Notes: generated by a model from the sequence alone, not told the origin. A DNA stretch of 64,000 bases from Alitta virens (GCA_932294295.1 OW028574.1:31628145-31692144), one strand, 5' to 3'; shown: positions 45,561 to 58,174, counted from the stretch's first letter. Translations and numbers: made by a program.

Positions 45561-47395
45561 ACATTATAACTGTTATATTTGGTCAATAATTGTAGCATAC
45601 AGAATATTAATCATTTGTAGTGCAATGTGTATTGTTACTTTTGTTAATTCAAATTTCCTTTAATTGGAGAGTGACCTCCCTGTGAAGACAATATTTGGGA
45701 GTGCCTCCCTGTTTACGTGATGCCTATGGCACAATTCCATGCTTCAGTTAATTTCCCTTATATGGGCAGACTTGATCTGATTATTAATAACTACCAATTA
45801 GCAAGCAGTATTAATAAACTTCCTGTGACCAATTCAAAATTTGCCATTATTTATTAAAACTAATTATTTATAATGCAATTTATGTAGTCAGATAATATAT
45901 TATTTATGTGATAATTAGATGTTCATTTATATGTATTTTCTATTGTAAATTTGTAATTTTTTATTTGTTTTAGATTAACCACACATACACTCACATGTGT
46001 GCGTGAATAAAGATTGAGCAACATTCATGAGTTGACATTTATAACAATAACACTTGAAGTTTTCATATTCCGTAACACACTATCATTAATTATCCTTGAG
46101 GTATAAAAATCTAGTGAGGTATTTATTAATCTACTGTTTTTAACAACAGCAATACATAAGAAATGATCTGATATGTTCGTAACTATGATATGAGATTTCA
46201 CATTGTGAATAAGTTCAGCATCAATATATATATATTATCTATTAAGGTAGCTGAATTGTGAGTTACTCGTGTAGGTTTGCATATAGTCGGTATAAGGTTG
46301 TGAGTCAAATTTATGTCAAAGAATTTAATAGTATTATTATGGACATTGATTTTTAAGTAGTCTAGATTTTGGTCAGTACCAATAATAATTCTCTTATGTT
46401 CTCTCTTAATTTTAGATATTAAATTTTCGTGAGTACATTACTGTGATTAGAATTAAGTATGACACTAGATGATTTTTAAGAGACAGTCAACTAAATTCAA
46501 TTAAGCCCAATAAATCAATCAATCAGTTAATAGGACCTAAATTTCAATGGTCAAGAGCTTATTAATAAGAGTGGCTTAAACATGTAAACATAGGCCTCAC
46601 CGTACTGATCAATACGGGGAAATGGGCAATTAAACCCTCACACCTATAACTGAATTGCAGTATGCAATCTTTCAATGTCTTATTAATTTAACTAAGTAAC
46701 TTTCATCCTTTTTCTTTGTTTTTTCTTCTCTAGCTTACTTCCTTTGCTAGCTATTGTTTCTTGATGAATCTACCTCATGACTTATTAAATTTAATTGCAG
46801 GGCATGTATTAAAGTTCATGTTGTCTGTGCATGTTTTGATTAGTTGAGTTTATTTAAAAAGCATTCATACAATAAAAACAACTAGGGGTAGCTGTATATT
46901 AAACACAATATAACATGCCCATCTACATTATGAAATGTGCATGCTCAGCTGTAAAGCTTCATATAGGTTGGCTTTTTGCAAGCATTTTGAAACAGGCAGC
47001 TAATTCTGTTTGTAAATAGAAAAACTCTTTTCTTAGTAGGCCTTTTATGTATAAGTGAAAATTATAAGCTCAAGGAGTTACAAACGTATGTCAATCTATA
47101 TGTATATCAATCAATGTTATACCTTTGATATTTTTGAAACACAATAGCAAATTTTATATTTCTGTGTTCTAGACCATAGCCACTGCTAGCTGTAAACCCA
47201 GAAATTTCATTCCTAGATAATATGACAAGCAAAGCTGAGCTGTATTGCCTCAGTGATATTTAACCTTGGCCTATTTGCCAACGTAGTGATGAGATTGACA
47301 AAGTTTGGAAACCACACTGGAAAAGGCAAATTTGACTCATTGCAATGATGATTTTGCTTTCCATGAAGTAGATATATCTGAGCAAATATGGTGTA
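45561..47395. other. unassigned; possible LINE 3' UTR at 45600-46020
   Basis: 45660-46020 has GTGACCTCCCTGTGAAG, GTGCCTCCCTGTTTACG and ends GTGCGTGAATAAAGATTGAG, looking like an old plus-strand LINE 3' UTR with poly(A) signal, but no ORF is attached. The remainder is AT-rich with no feature. Confidence 0.35.
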
Positions 47396-47399
47396 CACA

Positions 47400-47935
47400 A
47401 TATTGAATCACACTGGTTTGAATCCTATTTATGTGATCGAAGCAAAAGTGTATATCAGAACAATGAGCTTTCTGAGTCCGTAAATTTAGATCATTCTATA
47501 ATTGAAAATGTTCAGTGTACTAAATACTTACGTGTGAATACTCACGTTAATGAACTTATTAGAAAGTTGTCTGCTATCTTGATTTTCAAGATTAAGACAT
47601 ATTGTTCCTAAAGCTGTTCTTGTTTTAGCTTATGTTGAAAATATTCATAGACTACAAAATAGAGCAGCTAGAATTATTTGTGCAAATTTTGACATTATTA
47701 ACACTAGAGGTATTGACATAGTAAAGCATCTAAATTAGCCGATTTATTTCACAAAGAATTGATTACTTTTTGTCAGCGCAAATTTATAATTATAATCATG
47801 GATATAAATAATAATGTCTATATATATGCTCCAGATCATAGTAAATTCCATTGTAATGGCTTGTGATATTGATGATGTTAACACGAAATAGCTGTGCTAT
47901 GAATACCCACGTCAGATATTGGAGAAATGATATCG
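47400..47935 (+). pseudogene. heavily decayed LINE C-terminal region
   Basis: Fragments in several frames: WFESYLCDRSKSVYQNNELS (normally WFxSYLxxRxQxVxxNxxxS), SIIENVQCTKYLRVNTHVNE, then IHRLQNRAARIICANFD (normally LQNRAARIIxxxxxD), TRGIDIVKHL. The YADD region between the first two is deleted. Old copy with many stops. Confidence 0.7.
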
Positions 47936-48221
47936 AGTAAAAGTAATTTATTTATCGTACTTTGAAACCAATTACCATGATCAATTTAAACGTCATGCAA
48001 AATTGTTATTTTGCTCAAAAAAAGTAAAAATTTATGAAATGTGCAAATTCGTACTACTATTTTTCAAAAAAAATATTGAAAAAAAAATTATATTTTTGTT
48101 TAACCCTATCTAGTTTCATCCTATCTGCCTGCTCGATAATATATTCAGTTGATCATTTTGTTAAATTAGCTTTGAATTGTAGTTTCAACATGTGTATAAA
48201 AGATAGAATAAAAAAATCTCT
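47936..48221. other. unassigned AT-rich DNA
   Basis: No supported feature. Confidence 0.45.
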
Positions 48222-48360
48222 ATCTATCTACCTCTCTACCTCTCTATCTATCTATCTATCTATCTACCTATCTATCTATCTATATATATCTATCTACCTA
48301 TTTACCTATCTATACCTATCTATCTATTTACCTATCTACCTATCTATCTATCTATATTAC
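48222..48360. repeat. (CTAT)n / (CTAC) microsatellite
   Basis: About 140 bp of imperfect CTAT repeats, giving the spurious ORF rich in Ser-Ile-Tyr-Leu. Confidence 0.95.
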
Positions 48361-48689
48361 TATGTTCAGGACATTTATTAAGAACACACAATTTATATAT
48401 TGTTTTCATATCTCAGGTGTTTTACCACGATTTTACATGATTTTACTGTATATTTTGTATATATCTTGTTCCCCAGTTTTTGGGGGTTGAAATAAATACA
48501 ATAAGGCAGTGACTTGCCCTTATATGAACCCTAATTAACCAGACAATAATTGCAATTAACTGACACCTTTGAACAAACTATATTGGCAAGTCAATTACAA
48601 TTCAGTAAGACACTGCATGTGACACTTTTAGAGACAGTAAATTCCAATTAGGCCTAATCAATCAATTAGCTAATAGACTAATTTTCTAC

Positions 48690-48815
48690 TAACGCACGTA
48701 CATATGGAAAGACTAGATACGGACAACGGATGACGGACACAGACAGGGAAAAAACGGATGACGGATGACGGACATACGGTCCGCAAAACGTGCATATGGA
48801 AAGCCAGCTTTATAA
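48690..48815. repeat. fold-back repeat with ACGGATG units
   Basis: ACGTACATATGGAAAG near the left and ACGTGCATATGGAAAGCC at the right flank several ACGGATGACGG units and TACGGTCCGC. Probably a MITE remnant; ends not clean. Confidence 0.5.
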
Positions 48816-49479
48816 GGCAGGAAATGAGAAAAGCAGAATTCCGTAAGCCCTCCAGTCACTATGACTAGTATGAGCACATTATTAATATACAAATTGCAAC
48901 CAAATCAATATTACTGAAGGTAAGAACAGTGATATACAATGAATTATTTCATGTCAACAGATAAAGCCATCTGAAGAGCACGTTTATTCTTCTATTGTCT
49001 TGGCTAGCATATATAGTATATTGAATACAACACATCTTTGGTTAATTACTCTAAATATTGTATATTAGACAATTGACAATCTCAATGGCCAGGGGGAAGG
49101 GGGGAATGAACCTTGGAGCAGATTGAGAATCAAATCACGCAGTCAAGAGCACGAAGGAAGTTGAGAAAAAAGCAATAAAACGACCATTCAAATAGACTAC
49201 AATTGTTGTACACTCTTCAAACTGCTGAATAAGCCAGGAAACAGGCGTTTGCCATCATGACAGCACTTAGCAAGGCTACTGACTTTGTCAAGAACAGCTT
49301 TTACTCCCCCTGCGCAACTGCCTTCAATGATGGGGCCAGTTTCAGTCAATAACATCATATTACACATAAAAAAATGGCTATATTATACACAAAAATAATT
49401 GTCCTTCTTATTCTTAGTGATAACTTTCATTATTTATGAGTATTTACCACTTACATACAAGGAATTCCTTGCCTGTATG
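48816..49479. other. unassigned DNA
   Basis: No supported feature. Confidence 0.45.
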
Positions 49480-50060
49480 CTGGGAAGTTTTTAATTCTCA
49501 TCTCTAAAGGCAGCTAATTTGCATATTTCACCATCTACACACATGATGGTGCTTCCTGATTGGCCAATATCTCCCAAGCACAGTGTGCTGTCAGCTTTAA
49601 GCCAATTAAGTGATCTAACAGTAATCTTTGTTTAAGAATTGAGTTTAATCAATGCAAACAAAACTAATTGATATGCAATTTCACTGTTAGACATTCAATG
49701 CAATAAGCCAGCCTTTATGCTATTAAGCTAATTTGTTTGTATTTAAGTCTAACTGGTAAACTAGCACATAATTGCCATCAAGCTCAGGGCATTTCCTAAT
49801 GTATTCAGTTACATTATGATTGGCTGTTGCAAATGACATAGCTTCCTCTTGAGATGAGAAGCCAATTAAGGCAGTCAGTAGCCTTGGTATTAGTTAAAGT
49901 ATAAGTCCTGTCATCATTGAGCAATGTCAACTTGAATATGTTGGCAAACGCCTGTGCATAAATCCATTTTGTATTACCAGGTGCACAACGAGCATAACAT
50001 ATTTCTTAGTGATTGGCAAATTTCAAAAAGGATGGTAAATCCTTTCACCAAACTTAAAGG
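49480..50060. promoter_or_regulatory. candidate conserved regulatory block 1
   Basis: Non-coding, non-repetitive, stop-rich in all frames, yet of complex composition and dense in homeodomain/POU-like sites: ATTTGCATA, ACTAATTGATATGCAAT, several CCAATTAA(G), CTAATTTG, plus ATTGG boxes and an ACCATC..GATGGT inverted pair. Such composition is usual for conserved developmental enhancers, but conservation cannot be tested from one sequence. Confidence 0.25.
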
Positions 50061-51285
50061 CAGTACTTATCGATAAGGCAGCATCTTCTGTGAAAAGCTA
50101 CATTTGTGAATCACTTTAAAAAAAAATATGTCTCACCTTGGAGTTTACAGCAAAATTCATAGAGAAGACAGAGCTGCTAAAGCAGTGCCTCAGCCTGAAT
50201 TCACATGACGGCCTCTGGAGCAGCTCTCTCTGCTCAGGAGTTTGTTTCCAAGTCTATTAAGTTAAAGCCCTAATCACCCACCCCACCCCACATGTAGAGC
50301 AACAACAGAAATTACAAAAAGATATGAAAAATACAGCAATAAATCCACACTGTATCACTAATACATGTCGAGATTCATGAATTTTCACTTTGAGCAAAGC
50401 AACAGAAATCCATGACAGTGACCCCCACAATTTACAATTGGTAACCTTAAATTGCATCTGCTTTCTGCTTTCAAGATGATGGAACATTATTGTCATTGCA
50501 CATGATCCCTACATAAATATACAATCATATAATCCCAGAGAAAATCTTGCATTTTGCTGCAATGTCATGTGAAGTGGCAGAAAATTCAATCCTTAGTGGA
50601 ATTTACACTATCGTTGATGACAGGAACTTGGCAACATATTTGTGTAAAACCTTCTTTAAGAAAGCAACGTAGAAGGACCCACAATTATTCACTGGCAAAG
50701 CCATAATATCATGCCCAATGTTGCCCTTGCTGGTCATGGTCTTACTCTTTGACAGCAGGTGACTTCGTTCGCCTTAAATTAAGAAGCAAATGAAAGTCTA
50801 TCATTCTCAACAACCTTATAAACTCTTTTGTATTAAAAATTTGAAATGCTTACAAGAACAAATATGAGGTTGGTTCTGATAACTGACTTTGCCGCTCCCC
50901 AAGAATCGGGGAGGGAAGTGCTTACTTCTTTCATCCAAGAAGCCACTTGCCGTGAAACTGGTTCAGACGATTTAAACTCTACTAACGTCATGAAATTGAC
51001 AACTTTACCATGGAATTCCACCAACTGCAGAAGGTACTATTTTTGTAAGAGGCACTGAACAAGCGTTGTAACGGCGTTGTGACACCTTTTTAACGATCTA
51101 TTTTTTACCGTATCCCTTGAGCTCTGCGTCAGTTCTCAGAAAGACTGGTGCTACGCACCCGACAAGCGCCGTCTTTCGGCAGAAATTGCCCGAAGGTTGG
51201 ATTTTACAATGTTTAGCCATAGATGCTTTCTATATCTGAAACTCAGGTAACCACTCTCTGCTGGGTGGACAGTAGCAATGAGGAC
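50061..51285. other. unassigned DNA
   Basis: Two 63-79 codon ORFs without domains; no repeats recognised. Confidence 0.45.
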
Positions 51286-51289
51286 TAAG

Positions 51290-51375
51290 TGGCTCACAAA
51301 CAGGAGTCAGTGGGGAGGCTTGAACCCAGTCCCTCGAGATTGGGAGTTGGGTGCTTCACCACAAGGCTTCCTGCT
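51290..51375 (-). mobile_element. tRNA-derived SINE head, family 3
   Basis: Read on minus: A-box-like CTTGTGGTGAAGCACC and B box GGGTTCAAGCCTCCCC at tRNA-like spacing. Body probably continues left to about 51230 (GGTTACCTGAGTTTC). No intact cloverleaf. Confidence 0.55.
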
Positions 51376-51537
51376 CCTCCAAGTTCTTGACACAAAGAAC
51401 AATCAAGACACCAGGAAAATGTAAGACAAAACGGGGTATGGGTATCGGTTGTTTAATCTCACCTTCTTATGTTCATGTGCTGATTCACTGAAAGACTGTA
51501 AATTGACAATGACCTATGGGGAGGAAAAGTACCAACA

Positions 51538-52241
51538 GCCCAGCAAGCACACCAACATTATTTCAACGTTGAAACAAGGTTTTACCATAACCTTTAAATA
51601 ACATTGATATCACACGTAGAATGAAAGTTTTTATAATGTTATTTCATGGAGGTTATTTTAACGTTGAGGTTTGGAGGTTATTTTAACATTGAGGTTTGGA
51701 GGTTATTTTAACATTGAGGTTTGGAGGTTATTTTAACATTGAGGTTTGGAGGTTATTTTAACGTAGAGGTTTGGAGGTTATTTTAACATTGAAGTGTGGA
51801 GGTTATTTCAACGTTGCGGTTTGGAGGTTATAATTCTTAGTTCTAGGCCATGCATGAAACAGCAACATGTATACACTTCAACAAATTCATGCAGCTTAAT
51901 TTAGAGCGATCGATCCCCATGCAATTAAAGAACCATCAGATCTTATTAAACATTTGTGTGTAAATTACTCTTGAACAACAAAGGATGACAAAGATTATAC
52001 CAGATTAAAAACTTACACAAATTTAAACAAAATGGCGCGGCTTCCTCCTTCAGCTAGGATGATGTCAGGCCAATTTCACCAGGGACGTTTGATTACATTA
52101 AAATTTGGTTAAAAAATGGTTTTGATATTAACATGAGATTAACGTTAATACAACATTTATATAAGGTTTAATTACATACAAATCTAGTTGGTTTTGATTT
52201 AAAAATTGCTTTAATATTGAAACAACATATTTTGTGCAGGG
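51538..52241. mobile_element. non-autonomous DNA transposon with internal tandem repeats
   Basis: Left CCCAGCAAGCACACCAACAT, then TTTCAACGTTGAAAC; right end read inward CCCTGCACAAAATATGTTG, then TTTCAATATTAAAGC. Imperfect inverted ends with AACGTTGA-type motifs throughout. Target duplication not visible, so boundaries are tentative. No coding capacity. Confidence 0.55.
51648..51830. repeat. 25-bp tandem repeat, seven units
   Basis: Unit GGAGGTTATTTTAAC + RTTGAGGTTT repeated at exactly 25-bp steps from 51648 (seven full copies and a partial), differing by single substitutions. Unit carries the same TTTTAACGTTGA core as the ends of the host element. Confidence 0.95.
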
Positions 52242-52699
52242 AACTTATTGCATATTACTTATTACACCAAGATGGCAACACATTCTGTGATGGAAATTTA
52301 CAGGTTTCTCAGTTGTTGCACCCACGTACATGACATCCTTCTTTCTGTTTAACCTAATTCTGCAATAGCTAGATGCTCACCACAGAAATATCAAAATGGA
52401 ATATATATTTAGTTTCCAATCTATGAAATCGGCTTCCAAGTCTATGTAATATTATGCCCCAAGCGAGGTTATTACATCTAATTGGTTATTTATTATCACA
52501 ACAGTGATTTATTCTGATTTTTAGCTTTTGACGGGAAGACAAGCAGTCACTAAAGTAAGCAAAGGAATAACGGCCAGCCAGACAAATACCAGATGCAAAA
52601 GCACACAATACGTACCAATCTATATACAACTTTTTTTCATCTCTTTTCTTACTTGGTGTCCAATATCCAAAAGAAACCGCCACCTTGTCATGCTATTCA
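52242..52699. other. unassigned DNA
   Basis: No supported feature. Confidence 0.45.
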
Positions 52700-53350
52700 T
52701 TAGAGCGATTATTTTTAAAAGGAGAAATAAATCGCCTCATTTTTGCCTCCTTCATTAGGTAAAAGTTGTAAGACAATTTCCCTGCTATTAACATTCACAT
52801 TAAAGGTTTGCACTGGAAGCAAACGGAGTCTTTTTAAAGAAAATCAAATGTTGCCACAATTGGAGAGGTTTAAAATTTGGAAGACGGGCCAGAAAAATGA
52901 TTTCACAAGAGCCTTTTTTGTTCCTTTGGTCTAAGGAATTCCTGGCAATTTAATTTTGCTTCAATTCTCCAAACAGTTTGTGTAATTACTTCTGAGTTCT
53001 CCTTGAAGGGACCCATTCCAATCTTTGCTTCTCGTTTCAGCAGAAAGGAAATAACCTACAGTATTTTGAGAAATTAATTGCAGTCTTAAATAATGAAGGC
53101 ACAGTGATAATCATTACAGTATCACATGCAACTGCAAGGTCGTCATCAATTAGTCCAATTTCCCTCTTGCCATTTTCAGATTTCCAGTTTCAAAATTTCT
53201 CTCAGATCGAACATTCTTCAGTAATTAAGCTGATGGTACAGACTAAGCAGAATGATATTTCTTTGAAACGGGATATTTGGCGTAATGATGGCAATCAGAC
53301 AATGGCCCCACAATTCCGAACTTCAGTTGTTGTATTGACAACACAACTCT
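52700..53350. promoter_or_regulatory. candidate conserved regulatory block 2
   Basis: Complex, non-repetitive, non-coding stretch with many TAATTA/ATTAAT-like and TGATAATCATTA sites, GCAATTTAATTTTGC, GAAATTAATTGCAG and AATTAGTCCAATT. Same reasoning and same limits as block 1. Confidence 0.22.
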
Positions 53351-54146
53351 GAAATCATTACGTCTGCCCTTGCAGCTGGTCATATAAACTTAGGCGCACT
53401 TGATTAATATCGGTTATTTTTTGTAAGCGATGAACAGTCAAATGAAACTTAATAGGCTGAATTGTCGTGAATATGAGTAGCTGGAAATGTGGAAATCGCC
53501 GATAACTTTGTTAATACTCACTGCATGACACTTAGTTTTTATAGTTTTTATAGGTGAGCCTCAGCATATAGGACATCTTCTTCATAGGAGAGGCTTTCCA
53601 GTGGAAACGCCTATACTATATTGAAGAGTCTGTTCCAAACATTGTCAAAATGCACCCAGTGAGGCCCTTTTCTGTTTGGGGTATTAGCTGTGACTATTGA
53701 AAAGATAGTTATCATAGAAGGGGAAACCCATTTGGAACCTCTGAGAGAGGTACTTCTTTGTATGAGGTTTTTCACGTATACCTGTTAGAGCCCCATGATC
53801 AGATAATGTAAAACTGCCTAGCAACGGTTATGAGTCTCAACAAAAGCTACTTACATTATTTCATTCCTATGAAAACTAATGTGATTTGAATCAGGAACAA
53901 AGGTCTCTCAGCTGTGATAAATCCCTCTGGCCTGGCCAGTGCAGCAAGCAAAATTAACATATTGATCAAAGTGAAACTTACGGCTATCCTCTAAACATTA
54001 CTGAAAAGGCTACTTCACCATGAAGCCACACCTTATGCAGATGTGTTAAGTTATAATGTGAAAATACAATAAAATGCAATCATATCTCAATCACATTAGT
54101 ATGGCATTGCATTCTACAGAAAGTGAAAAGCAAGTTTGAATCGAGG
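53351..54146. other. unassigned DNA
   Basis: No supported feature. Confidence 0.45.
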
Positions 54147-54246
54147 ATCATAGGTCAAAAGTGGCTGGGTTAGTTGTGTGTGATATCTGGTGACTTGCCT
54201 TAAAATTAGTTTCCAGGGACCTTTGGGACTCAAGGGTCCCGTGTAG
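54147..54246 (+). repeat. dispersed repeat, copy 2 of 2
   Basis: Partner of 13724-13812 in the same orientation, about 85-90% identical over the shared blocks, with an insertion before AAGGGTCCCG. Confidence 0.75.
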
Positions 54247-56050
54247 AGACAGATGGCATTGCCTATCTTCAGGTATCTTTTGAAGAGCTTTACTTGTCAC
54301 AAATTATGATCACATGTAACTTATATAATTTAAAAGCACATTTTTACGATGTATCTTCTCCATCTCCATCATTAAATTTTCATGAGCCAGAAAAAAGATT
54401 TTGTTTATAGATCTGGTGTCCTGTTCTGTGATGCTGGCATTCATTTTTCACAGGTTACCAGATAACTATTTTTTTAAAGAACGTTCTTGTGTGGTCTGTT
54501 GTGGATGTGTCACTCATGATGGCCAATCAAGGCAACACTGGTAACAACAGCAGCATCACAAGCACACATTCTTGATGGATTTTTGGTATTAAAACGAGCC
54601 AAAAACACCATACTATGATAGTTACCAATTCAAATCACATAAGTTTTCATAGGTTAATAGGAATGAAATAATGCAAGTAGTATATAAGCTCACTGTTTCT
54701 CAAGTGAAACAGCACCAGTTGGATCTGTTAATTGCTATTCATTTATGTTTCTGATAGCTGATTACATTGAGAGCCATGTACACTAATATAAATAGGCCAA
54801 TGTATGAAATTATTTCACACATCTCTATAATCTACGGTCTTCCTCATGTTCATCATTTGGTTTTTATATTTGGTAGATGGGAAGCCTAAGAATGCCCTTA
54901 AAACCCACGCGACACATAATTTCAGGTGCACCAACTCAAGGGCGCCTAATTGAACAGCTCAGCATCTCGGGCAAAAACTGACTAAGCAAAACTGACTGGC
55001 AGCATTGATACAGTACAATACAATCAAGTCAGATTACCAATTTAAGCTAATGCTTATTCCCCATGTGTCACACACAAAAATCCGTAAAATAAACAGTGCT
55101 CAGAACAAAGTCGTGGAAACTCATGATAAAATTTGCTGGTGTTAAATGTGAGGTAGATTTAATAACTGAGAAAATATAACGGCAGGAATATTATACAGTT
55201 GAGCTCAAAATTTATGTGCTCTTCATTAATGACGAGGATGCCTTCATAGGTAAATATGCCTTGAATAGCATTGATTACATGTCGTCAGAAATTTCACACA
55301 ATTCTTGTAGAACTCAAAATTCATTCTTTAAAATTCAGACTGTACAATGATACTGCAGCAGCTCTATGCTACTGTGTCGTAATTAATTAGGTGACCTGCC
55401 AGTTTCACAAGTAACTAACTCAACATAATACAAACAAATTAGGAATCTTTCTTTGTGTCCAAAACAATATTTCTATCTCATGAGATCAGGTTCACCTGAT
55501 TTTTCACTATCAGTTGAGACAAACAGAAGGAAATGACAACACGACCTGAAACCAGTCACTCTATTGTGTCCCTGGTATCCACTCAACAGTTAAAATCAGT
55601 AATTTAATATGTGTGTTGTTTGTCCTTAGGCATTAGATAATGATTAAAACAATCATTTTTTAAGGAAAAACTATATCTTGGCTGATTTTTCAACAAACTA
55701 TTTTGAAGACACAAGCAACATGAGTATTTTTGTCTGAAATAAGCATTTCCATTGCTCGAGAACTAACAAATCAAGTGCTTCTGTAATTATCCAACAGTGT
55801 AATTCTTCTCTCTAACAGTGGACCATTTAGCTACCATAAGCCCACCAGCTTACTCCTAGAAGCAATAGAAGTAACTACACGAGGCTTTAACGATCTAACA
55901 CGTTGATGTTATTCACGAAAATTGGCAGTAATGAGATTGGCTGGCGACATGTGCCCCAAGCCGTGAGATGTCACTTGGCCTAGATCATGCTTGGTATCTA
56001 GCTATGAGACAGGTGTTGCTTGCATGCATTGCTTTGAAGTAATAGTTATT
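54247..56050. other. unassigned DNA
   Basis: AT-rich; no gene, repeat or tRNA-like feature seen. Confidence 0.45.
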
Positions 56051-56054
56051 TCCT

Positions 56055-56276
56055 GATTAGGAGGGCGTTAACTAACATTTTTGTTGGCTATAAGCAACTA
56101 GAATGTTAGATACCTACCGACTATGAGGGATATAACTAACTCATACTCCACTAGACATATTCACTGATTGTTTGATTGCTTGATTTGTTTAACAGCTAGC
56201 AATTAAAGTTCAGTTTGCACTCAGGAGAGAGTTAAATAACATTTTCGTTGGTAATATCCCGCTTACCACAATGATA
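56055..56276 (+). repeat. dispersed fold-back repeat, copy 1
   Basis: Shares TAGGAGRGCGTTAACTA, GAGGGATATAAC, ATACTCCACTAGACATAT and ACTCAGGAG..TTTTCGTTGGT with 57935-58172. Inner inverted pair GAGGGATATAACTAAC / GTTGGTAATATCCCGC. Confidence 0.8.
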
Positions 56277-56695
56277 CCACTGTAAATGCAATATGGCTGT
56301 AAGCAAATACGTTTTTAATAAAAATTCAGCCTGCACAAGAAAATTAAATAGAAATGTTGTTTACCCCCCATAGATGACGCCATGTGAATCCAGAATCGCC
56401 ACTGTTTTAAGGCAGTCCTCTTAGTTAATTTTATACTACTGTAACCGATTATTTTTCTTTTGTTTCAAGTCTCAGTCATAACATTTATCTTTGATATTTA
56501 AACAGTACTAATATTAGAGAACCAAGATAAGATACTTCATATTTTGTGGTGATCCACAGAAAATAAGATAAGCTTAAAAATTCAGTCCCCTGCAGGTACG
56601 AGTAAAATCACATGGCGTCCTCTAGAGTTTAGTTTCCAAGTCTATGAAATCTGCTGTAGGTGCAATGTCCTAGAAGAAAAAGCTCAAATACACTC
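56277..56695. other. unassigned DNA
   Basis: No supported feature. Confidence 0.45.
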
Positions 56696-56698
56696 TAA

Positions 56699-57284
56699 AG
56701 CCCTGTTCACACTATCACGAATGAAGATGGCGAGTGAGCGCGGATGATGAAAATTTTACTCCTGCTTATCCTTTACCATAGTTATGCACGGAAACTCCTG
56801 CTAATCCATGGAACGCTCCTAGTCCCTCCTGATCACTCATGAATACCTGTGGAGGGCTAACATTTTTTAAAATTTGATGAGTGAAAGCATTTACCTTTTT
56901 ACAAGAATAATTTGGAGTCGCTCAGCGAGTGGTTGGTGAGTGATCTACGGACATCCGTGGCCACTGGCCAGCACTCTTGCTCACTCGCGGGCACACAGGT
57001 GAGGCTGTCCTCTCATGTATACTAACCATCCACTCATGGTCAGTCTTATACAGCTCGGGGGATGCTCGGCGGACATACGGGGAATGCTCTTGGAACATCG
57101 GCCTTCACTCTGGTGTCTCTATACCCGCCCATCATTCTCTCGCTGAGCGGTCGACGGACGTCTTGTTGAAGCTAATCGAAAGAATTTATACTTGATTTAC
57201 AGTGTTCTGACTGACCACGAGTGAGCATGTATAGTCCATCTTTTACGTCCCAGGTCACTCGGCTCTTTTACTGTGAACAGGGCT
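56699..57284 (+). mobile_element. Harbinger-type MITE, copy 2 (complete, 586 bp)
   Basis: Perfect 12-bp terminal repeat AGCCCTGTTCAC / GTGAACAGGGCT, flanked on both sides by TAA (56696-56698 and 57285-57287), the Harbinger target duplication. The terminal repeat resembles that of autonomous copy 2 (AGCCCCGTTCCCAC). Interior dense in CGAGTG/CACTCG motifs. No coding capacity; the 72-codon ORF inside is chance. Confidence 0.92.
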
Positions 57285-57287
57285 TAA

Positions 57288-57840
57288 AAGGGAAAAGAGC
57301 TTCGGAACAGGTGCCTTGGCTTGTCACAAATACACCACTTTAATGGAATCTTCTGGCACCTACTGTCATGGGGTGCTTCATGGAACCTTAGAGTGCTTCA
57401 AAGAAACTTTTAAGCTTCTCTGGAGTACAGTACGAATGAACTTTCGGGAGTACTGACCAGCTGTGGGAAGCAGTCAGAGATGAATGGAACAGCATTGATG
57501 CAGCACACTGTAAAAGGCTTTCAGACAACTTGCCAAAACGGCCTAATTTTTTTAAGATAAGCAAGGGAAATCTATCCCATGTTTAAATTTACCTTGAACG
57601 CACAAAATGCATAAATATTTTGAAACATCGTTCGAATGTAATTGTTAAATTAGCATTTAAAATGTTTCCAAAGGGAACTTGAACTAGATACTGCACCAGA
57701 CAGAAATCGAACCAACTGAACTACCACGTCTTTGCAATTCTAAACCACATTGTATCATAATCAAGAGAAAATTTATCAGTCTATTGTTTAAAGGATATAT
57801 GTCAAAATATTTTCAATCAAGGAGGAAGAAGATTATTTTA
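57288..57840. other. unassigned DNA with weak tRNA-like traces
   Basis: 57685-57735 on minus has GGTTCGATTTCTG, a B-box-like motif, without a clear A box. No gene. Confidence 0.35.
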
Positions 57841-57844
57841 CCTG

Positions 57845-57912
57845 GGAATTAAAATCATGACTCGCGCACACAAAATGAGAGCTTTTCCACTACACCACAG
57901 AGCTACATGACA
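57845..57912 (-). mobile_element. decayed tRNA-derived fragment
   Basis: Read on minus: AGCTCTGTGGTGTAGTGGAA (A-box region) and ATTTTAATTCCCAGG (B-box region) at tRNA spacing. Likely old SINE head; weak. Confidence 0.4.
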
Positions 57913-57934
57913 GTCTAAGTAATAGTTAAATCCC

Positions 57935-58172
57935 GAGTAGGAGAGCGTTAACTAGAATTTGTGTTGCTTATATTCTGATACCAATGACAGGAGGGATATA
58001 ACCAACAATATTAGTAGACTCCAGGCTATATAACTGTTATATACTCCACTAGACATATCTTACTACTTCGTTTGATCTGTTCAACTGCTCGTATCATGTA
58101 AGTGAAGTACTGTTCACCCTCAGGAGGGATTTAACTAAAATTTTCGTTGGTTACATCCCTCTCAGAACAACA
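57935..58172 (+). repeat. dispersed fold-back repeat, copy 2
   Basis: Partner of 56055-56276. The inverted pair is clearer here: GAGGGATATAACCAACAA and TTCGTTGGTTACATCCCTC. Confidence 0.8.
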
Positions 58173-58174
58173 GG

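Noticed and set aside
48034..48381. 115-codon ORF
   Set aside because: Half is translated CTAT microsatellite.
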